Positions 59,101 to 64,000 of a stretch of DNA of 64,000 nucleotides are shown here, in pieces (position 1 is the stretch's first letter; the number at the start of each line of letters is the position of its first letter). The notes beneath the pieces are model-generated. The model was not told where the DNA came from. It searched no databases and was given only the letters and a program-made list of their open reading frames with translations. The DNA lies in the NCBI RefSeq assembly GCF_030463535.1, contig NC_132894.1, positions 32,973,625 to 33,037,624 of the forward strand. The letters are read 5' to 3'. Made by a program: the position numbers and the translations under genes. This DNA is from Salminus brasiliensis. Its lineage: Eukaryota > Chordata > Actinopteri > Characiformes > Bryconidae.

Positions 59101-61577
59101 AACTGATTCTTCACTGAAGCTGCTCACACTTTTTAGTTGTGACATACTGTTGCCCATTAAACAACAGTGAGCCATACTAATGAAGCAAACCCCAGCCTGA
59201 TAGACTGACTAGATTTGGAGAAAGGCTGCAAGATGTACGTTTTCACTTTACTGTCATTCAGAGCTCTGCGGAAGAGCTTATTGAAGTGATATCTCGTGTA
59301 TTTTACAGCTTTAGGATTTCTCTTCTCAGTGTTTAATGTTTAATATGAGAAATGTGTCATAAGATGTGAAACCTGTAGAGGGCGTCTAAGATCCAGACTA
59401 TGAGCTATTAGTGCTCTGTATATTTATTTAAATAGGGATTACACTCAGTTCTAAGCAAATGTTAGCACATATTAGAACATTTAGATAGCAAAATACATTC
59501 ATTTCATTTGAATAACTGAATTAGTTGGTAGAGAACACTTCAGGGGAAGCACTGTTATTCTTGGCTCACTTATTTGAATTGCTCTCTTGTAGTTTAGAGC
59601 TCACTGTTAAGGCAAATAAGCGTTTTGGTTCCATGGAAGGTAAGGTATAAACTACATATCAGAACTGCTTGTAATATTTACATTGTTTAATCGAATCACT
59701 ATTTTTAATAAATAAATGGTACATGACAGTGGCTCCTGAGGTGGCTATATTAGGCAGCGTGATATATTCGAAGGTGATGTGTTAAAAGCAGAACGATAGG
59801 CAAGAACCAGATTGAGATGGCTAGACAACTGGGTCAGAACAAGCAGACCGTGTGGGGTTTTTCTGGCATGCAGTGGTCAGTACCTACCAAAAGTGCCCCA
59901 AGACACCCATGGAGAGACGATGTAAGGGCGACATGGTCCTTTGATGCTCATTGAGGCCCCACCTGACAACTTACAGGACTTAAGGATCTGCTGCTAAACA
60001 GGATTCCTTGTGGAGTCCATATCCTGAATGGTCAGATCTATTGTGGCGGCACCTGGGGGACTTACTCAATATTAGGCAGGTGTTACTAATACTGAGGTTT
60101 TTAGCCACTTAAGCACATTATTTAAAACCATATATCTGAGCAATGAGAAAGTTTTTACTGCAGATCTCTAAACATAAATACAGTAAAAAGAAACAAGAAT
60201 TTCTGTTTGAGGAAACGTTTGAAGAGCAAAGCTTGGTTCTAGTATTTAGGTAGTATTTTTTTCTGGACGTTCTCAGCCAGCATGTGTAAATGTTCAGATG
60301 TATTCAGTGAACTAGAACCACTCATTTATATGAATGTTATTTGTATTTCTTTTAATATTAGTGTTTTATTGAGTAAATAAACACTTACTGTCCAGATAAG
60401 GAGCTTTTTATTGTAATATTACACATATATATGTCTAGGCTACAGCTAAATCTATGAATTGGGATGAACGTTTAACCAATCCATGAGCAACACCTACATT
60501 TAATATGCTGTAGTGTGTACACAGTGCTGTGTGTATGAATGAAATGGCAGAAACATTTTTCAGAGACCTGAAAATCTTTGAAGTCCCGAAATCACAAGAA
60601 CAGGCAGCCTCACATGTGAGGCTTATTAGGTTGAACGCCAATTAGCTGTATTTTAAAAGACGTCTGCCAATCAGCACTTTAATGAGCTTTCAAAGCAGCG
60701 TGAGTCAACCAACAGCTCTGACTGAGCACAGGGCTAAGCCGCTCTCTCTGCCTCCTTCATCCGTTACACAACTGGAGGCTTTTCGTCTTGAACAAAGGTC
60801 CCGGATTCTACCACACATTTCAGGACAGGCAACATTCCAAGAAGTACTGAAGATGTTTTGAAGGGTTTAAAGGGAAAAAGTGGCCCTCCTCCTCGTTAGG
60901 TCCTTGATTTGAATATATTGTAAGGTGTTTCTGTTATTATGTCCATGTCCTGTGTTTGTATGATTCCCCTCAGTCAAGCCTTTGTGTTGAGGCTGACAAG
61001 TGAGTAGGCCCAAGGAGAATAAGTGTGTGTGTGTGTGTGTGTGTATGTATGTGTGTGTGCGGTGCACAGTGCATGTCAAGGCAGCACTGGCAGTAATTTT
61101 GTATAGTCTTTTCATCTGCTGAAGATGATGAGCACATGAGCGTGCCATCTCTTCATCATTGCAGTTCTGCCACGCTGAACGAGAAGAGACGGGTTGCCTC
61201 CCGCTCTTTGTGCCGACAAACAATGGCCACGAATCACTGAATCATTCATTTGACAGGCCGCTTTATTCCGTAAACCAGCTGATATTGAAGTGAAAGCAGG
61301 GATGGTCTGAAGTAATAATAACATGACTCTTAAGAACTGGATGTGGGGATGTCTGTTTCCTGCCTTCTGACTGGGCTCACATTTGTGTTGCAGCCCCAGA
61401 ACCTCAGGAGACGCTCCTGCACTTGGCTGCTCGCCGCGGACTCCAGAGAGTGGCTCGTTTCCTCCTGCAGCAGCCCGGGGCCCGACAGGCACTGGCCCTT
61501 CCCAACAAACAAGGGGACACCCCAGCTAGCCTGGCTGACAGCCGTGGACACAGCGCCATGCTGGAGCTTCTCACGCA
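47813..61577 (+). CDS. akap13: A-kinase anchor protein 13, 5' part (four coding exons, runs off the window)
   Basis: AKAP13 (AKAP-Lbc) is a large cytoplasmic scaffold that anchors PKA and activates RhoA through a DH-PH module. Only the N-terminus lies here: exons 47813-47845, 53986-54148, 58418-58705 and 61394-61577, giving 222 codons plus two bases. All junctions are GT-AG with phases 0, 1, 1 and 2. The start MKLNPRQAPLYGSCVLTVQL matches the known vertebrate AKAP13 N-terminus closely. Exon 3 has the paired Cys and LASERMCFVQDLAFDMAQFL block, and exon 4 encodes ankyrin-like repeats. The PKA-binding helix, C1, DH and PH domains must lie beyond 64000. The start exon begins 11 bases before the ATG, so transcription starts further upstream. 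Confidence 0.94.
47846..49390 (+). other. akap13 intron 1, first part
   Basis: AT-rich intron sequence with no gene or strong repeat signature that I can name. At about 49040-49300 there are short repeats of the word caactgaa. Confidence 0.5.
49395..49690 (-). mobile_element. tRNA-derived SINE
   Basis: Read on the minus strand, the head has an A-box-like TGGCCTAATGGTTAGAG and a B-box GGTTTGAATCC about 35 bases later. The body follows with caaggcacctaacccccttg, cactgcccctag and ggggtaaatgtggagg. This is the layout of a tRNA-headed fish SINE. It lies antisense in akap13 intron 1. Confidence 0.85.
50518..51560. repeat. Fragmented relative of the 9816-10050 element
   Basis: Contains ctcctcatggagtctagtat at the left (about 50525), aactgctgagagaaatgc at about 50740, and aaaacctgtacagtgctgtat at the right (about 51533). 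Unrelated sequence separates the parts. The span 49700-50518 shows no recognised feature. Confidence 0.5.
51882..52420 (+). mobile_element. MITE, 'cactatacggccaaaagtttg' subfamily
   Basis: Left end cactatacggccaaaagttt and right end aaacatgtccagacactcc on the other strand. Internal parts (agtaacagcctctactctag, gtcagtaatgggtgcacc) relate it to the 'ggacaaaagtattggga' family, but with a different central region. Confidence 0.75.
52797..53322 (+). mobile_element. MITE with 'cacctggcattaaca' ends
   Basis: Left end cacctggcattaacaggcatc, right end cgtgttaatgtcagatgtg. Internal words tcactcaaaccacc and tgatcggatcatccg are shared with 38449-38660. An (ATT)n microsatellite at 53100-53134 sits inside. 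Confidence 0.75.
53100..53134. repeat. (ATT)n microsatellite
   Basis: About eleven ATT trinucleotides. They create a run of Tyr codons in one frame. Confidence 0.95.
53986..54148 (+). CDS. akap13: akap13 coding exon 2
   Basis: Encodes GSCVLTVQLNDEELSEGG, then AELFLVFSGSTQRHLSSSLR and the CPG-end block. Acceptor ggttacag, donor CCAG|GTATGT. Phase 0 in, phase 1 out. Confidence 0.94.
55548..55860. mobile_element. Degenerate 'ggctgggcgatatgg' MITE
   Basis: Reads ggggtgagtgatatggtaac at the left and shares ccaattaaaccag and aattacactgtctgtaatgaa with 41119-41431. The right end is not recognisable. The rest of the intron from 54149 to 57390 shows no gene I can support. Confidence 0.6.
57601..57800. 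repeat. Palindromic 200-bp unit 1
   Basis: The first about 80 bases (catcccaaaagtattggatg onward) are the near reverse complement of the last about 80 (ending agtacttttgggatg), with a spacer of about 40 bases holding gggctagaggggtataaag. Confidence 0.9.
57861..58060. repeat. Palindromic 200-bp unit 2
   Basis: A direct copy of unit 1 at an offset of 260 bases, with only a few substitutions (for example gaagaactg for gaagagctg). Confidence 0.9.
58418..58705 (+). CDS. akap13: akap13 coding exon 3
   Basis: Starts AHGCCESVVVTVCSADSDG after a long CT-repeat polypyrimidine tract (58380-58415). It ends near LALSHITLPPGWSVLGNCSG, parallel to the human AFRHLKLPTEWNVLG block. Donor AGCG|GTAAGC. Confidence 0.95.
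58706..59720 (+). other. akap13 intron 3, first part
   Basis: Unique intron sequence with no further exon or repeat that I can name. Confidence 0.5.
59724..60095 (+). mobile_element. Tc1-like transposon remnant in akap13 intron 3
   Basis: Opens with acagtggctcctgaggtggc and attaggcagcg, and closes with caatattaggcaggtgtta. In between are gatggctagacaactgggtc, atgcagtggtcagtacctac and gaggccccacctgacaactt, the order of a known fish Tc1-like element. Most of the roughly 1-kb transposase region is deleted. Confidence 0.82.
61024..61060. repeat. (GT)n microsatellite
   Basis: A GT run with a short GTAT interruption in akap13 intron 3. Confidence 0.93.
61394..61577 (+). CDS. akap13: akap13 coding exon 4 (ankyrin-like repeats)
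   Basis: Encodes ETLLHLAARRGLQRVARFLL followed by NKQGDTPASLADSRGHSAML, two ankyrin-like helices pairs. Acceptor tgtgttgcag, donor ACGCA|GTGAGT. The other GT (after GTGA) would leave a stop in frame. Confidence 0.94.
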
Positions 61578-61790
61578 GTGAGTACAGACTTAGAACAGTG
61601 AGCAGTTCGACACGCTTGGGCTTGAAAGGTAACTTTGGGCCCACTCTAAAACCTCATTAAAAACCCTTGTGTTAGGTGGGAGTTGCATAGTTTTGAGTGT
61701 GATGGATGTATGATAAAATGTAGATTGGCCCTTTAAGGTGTAAAGGGTTCATCCATCATGTGTAAATAGATATAAAATTACACCCATTAT

Positions 61791-62595
61791 ACCAAGCAAT
61801 TTATTAGGAAGACCTGTACACCTACTCATTCACACAGTTATCTATTTAGCCAATTGTGTGGCAGCGGTGCAGTGCATAAAATCATGCAGATACGTGGCTG
61901 CAGCCTCACATAGTGTTCACATCAACCCTCAGAATGGGTGGTCTGCTGGTCTCCTGGGATTTTCAGCACACTAGAGTTTAAAGTCCCTAGAGTTCCTCAG
62001 ACTGGAGTAATAAAGAAAACACGTCCAGTGAGCGGCAGTTCTGCAGACGGACGCACCTTGTTGATGAGAGAGGTCAACAGAGAATGGCCAGACTGGTTGG
62101 AGCTGACCACAACAGAAAGGCTGCAGTAACTCAGATACAGTAGCTCAGAGTCTACAACCTTGAGGAGGATGAGCTACAACAGCAGAAGACCACCTCTGTA
62201 ATCAGATCTGGTGACTGGGAGTCCATGCTGGTGGGGATGCAGTAATTGTGAGTGTGGGGAGTGTTTTCCTGGGCACATTTTGGGCTATTCTGTCATTGCT
62301 TGAATCAGTCATTGACTCAGATCAATCAGTTATTGCTTGAATGCCACAGCCTGTTTGAGTATTGCTGCTGAGCATGTGCATCCCTTCATGACCACAAATA
62401 GGCCCATATTTTAATGACCACTACCAGCGTGATGATGCACCACCTCACAGAGTGAAAGTCTCTCAAGCTGGATTCATGAACATGACGATGAGTCTTGTTT
62501 AGTGTTTTTTTGTGGTCTTCCCAGTCACCAGTCACCAGCAAAAAGAGACTCTACCAAGTGCATTAGTGTAGTGTACCTAATAAATTGTGTCTGGC
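61791..62595 (+). mobile_element. Tc1-like transposon remnant in akap13 intron 4
   Basis: Left end caatttattaggaagacctgt and right end gtgtacctaataaattgtgt form inverted ends. Inside are ccagtgagcggcagttctg, ttgatgagagaggtcaacag, gagaatggccagactggtt, gaatgccacagcctgtttga and ttcccagtcaccag, in the order of a fish Tc1-like transposase gene. Internal deletions and stops make it inactive. Confidence 0.88.
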
Positions 62596-63100
62596 ATGAA
62601 CTTTTCAGAGGAATTCATCACACATGGCAGTGTTGCTGCCATAGCTAACATAGCTAACATAGTGAATGAAATCTAATATGTACAATTAAGCATGAGTTGA
62701 TTAGCATAATGCTACTTAAGTCAACGCCAGCATTGGTTCTTTATTTGCAGCTTTAGCATCTTTGGCAGGGTGAGTACTTAATACAGCCCAAAGCTAAGTG
62801 CCTTTAGGCTCAGCTCAAGGCTAACGTAAATTTAACATGTTATCTTGCTAACCCATGCTTTCAGCTTCCATGTACACTCTTGGGACTGAGTTTTCTGAAA
62901 GCACTGTTACATCACAGGATTATTTTTCAGATGGTCTTTTTCACCATTACAAACATGTGCCACATGAATCAACCTTATATCTTTTTTCTCCTTCATACAG
63001 TGTATAAGAATCACTGTTCTGAATTAGCATCTGCACACGTTGACATGTAGGACCAAGGCATCAATGGTATTGAGAACTTGGCTGAAGAACGTTTGTATTC

Positions 63101-63330
63101 TTAAAGCAACAGTATGTAGATTTTTTACCTTAACATAGCAGCTTCAAAATCATGTTAGTTCTCCCCTGACTTGTAATATATAACCTATATATTATGTCAT
63201 AATACTCTACTGGCTCAGTCCACATCAGCTTGTCCAGAAAAAACGTGTGGCTCAAAGCGCAAATTGCTCTTCCAATCTGGAGGGGGAGCCCAGGAGCAAG
63301 AAATGTAGATTTCGCATAGCGTTGCTTTAA
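63101..63330. mobile_element. TTAA-flanked MITE, copy 2
   Basis: Starts ttaaagcaacagtatgtaga and ends gcatagcgttgctttaa. The ends are inverted, with TTAA at both edges, and are shared with 22400-22760. The spans 62600-63100 and 63330-64000 show no gene. Confidence 0.8.
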
Positions 63331-64000
63331 AACACTGAAGAACAGGAGTTCTGTTTGGCTACACTAAGGCTGTGTCTCAATTGCATACTACACAATAAGA
63401 ATATAGGGTATGTAGGGTATGTAAGATTTGGCAGATTAGTACACAAGATATTCATATTATAATATTAATATAATAATATTATGTTGCTATGCCAACATAC
63501 TTCACTCCTGAGTTCGCCCCTGCTTGACTTGCATCGTTATCCACCATTTTTTTTCTAATAACCGCTCCAGAATACCCTATTTGTTCCCATCCATTTCCAT
63601 TTTGCATTGCTTTGTAGGATTATACTGCCCATCTTACTCTGAAAATAGTTAGCATCAGTAATCAGTACACTTTTGGGACACATCCTATGACTTGTGGGTT
63701 AAACTAGACAAGGTTACAGGAGGGTTTGAGAAGAGAACCTGACTGAAAACAATACAGCGATCTTGAGTTAGCTTCTACCCATGCTGAAGTATTATTTTCT
63801 GTGCAGTTTAGGAAACTAACTGCAGTTAACTTCATCATTTTCTCCTCACATATGTCTGCAGACTCACAGATCACATCATTTGAACCTGTTATTAACAGAT
63901 AATTGGGTGATTTGCACAAAAAATGATGTCACACTTGGCCACTCAGTGAACATCAGGTCACTTCAGATGACTCAGAGAGCAGCACTCGCTGCTTTCATTC

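Noticed and set aside
1-64000. CRISPR arrays, operons, prokaryotic or viral genes
   Set aside because: The tandem repeats lack spacers of uniform length, and all supported genes are spliced vertebrate genes. Nothing prokaryotic or viral was recognised.

Overview
The window is a gene-sparse, repeat-rich stretch of vertebrate nuclear DNA, almost certainly from a teleost fish. The reasons are GT-AG introns, conserved vertebrate proteins, many simple repeats, Tc1-like transposon remnants and short TTAA- or TA-flanked inverted-repeat elements of the kind that fill fish genomes. An ostariophysan (characin or catfish type) is a guess from repeat style only. There is no bacterial, phage or CRISPR content.

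Three protein-coding genes can be supported. (1) 2261-3796, minus: a two-exon mesp gene (mesoderm-posterior bHLH factor, 245 residues), with a TATA-like element and three T-box half-sites upstream. (2) 10550-20714, minus: sv2b, a synaptic vesicle glycoprotein 2 with 12 coding exons. My exon set joins in frame to 686 codons plus stop, with all 12 transmembrane segments and the pentapeptide-repeat luminal loop. (3) 47813-61577, plus: the 5' part of akap13 (AKAP-Lbc type RhoGEF anchor), four coding exons giving the N-terminus and an ankyrin-like region; the gene runs off the right edge. A GC-rich stretch at about 31760-32039 has a YY1-type site, an RFX X-box and a good splice donor. It is the best candidate promoter and first non-coding exon for akap13, about 16 kb upstream of its start codon. 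mesp, sv2b and akap13 all map to human 15q25-q26, so the linkage fits conserved synteny.

The rest is intronic or intergenic and dominated by repeats: a TCTG/TCTA block at the left edge, a satellite-like array at 4.9-6.1 kb, a 15-bp minisatellite of about 58 units at 29.1-30.0 kb, 124-bp tandem units at 32.7-33.3 kb, a duplicated 447-bp block at 34.6 and 36.5 kb, three Tc1-like remnants, one LINE reverse-transcriptase tail, one tRNA-derived SINE, a perfect 102-bp-arm foldback element at 46.3 kb, and at least seven copies of one palindromic non-autonomous element family.

I found no clearly new biological system. The items most worth a check are the candidate X-box/YY1 promoter, the T-box sites upstream of mesp, the perfect foldback, the tandem palindromes at 57.6-58.1 kb, and the 36.5 kb insertion with a 14-bp direct repeat at its ends.
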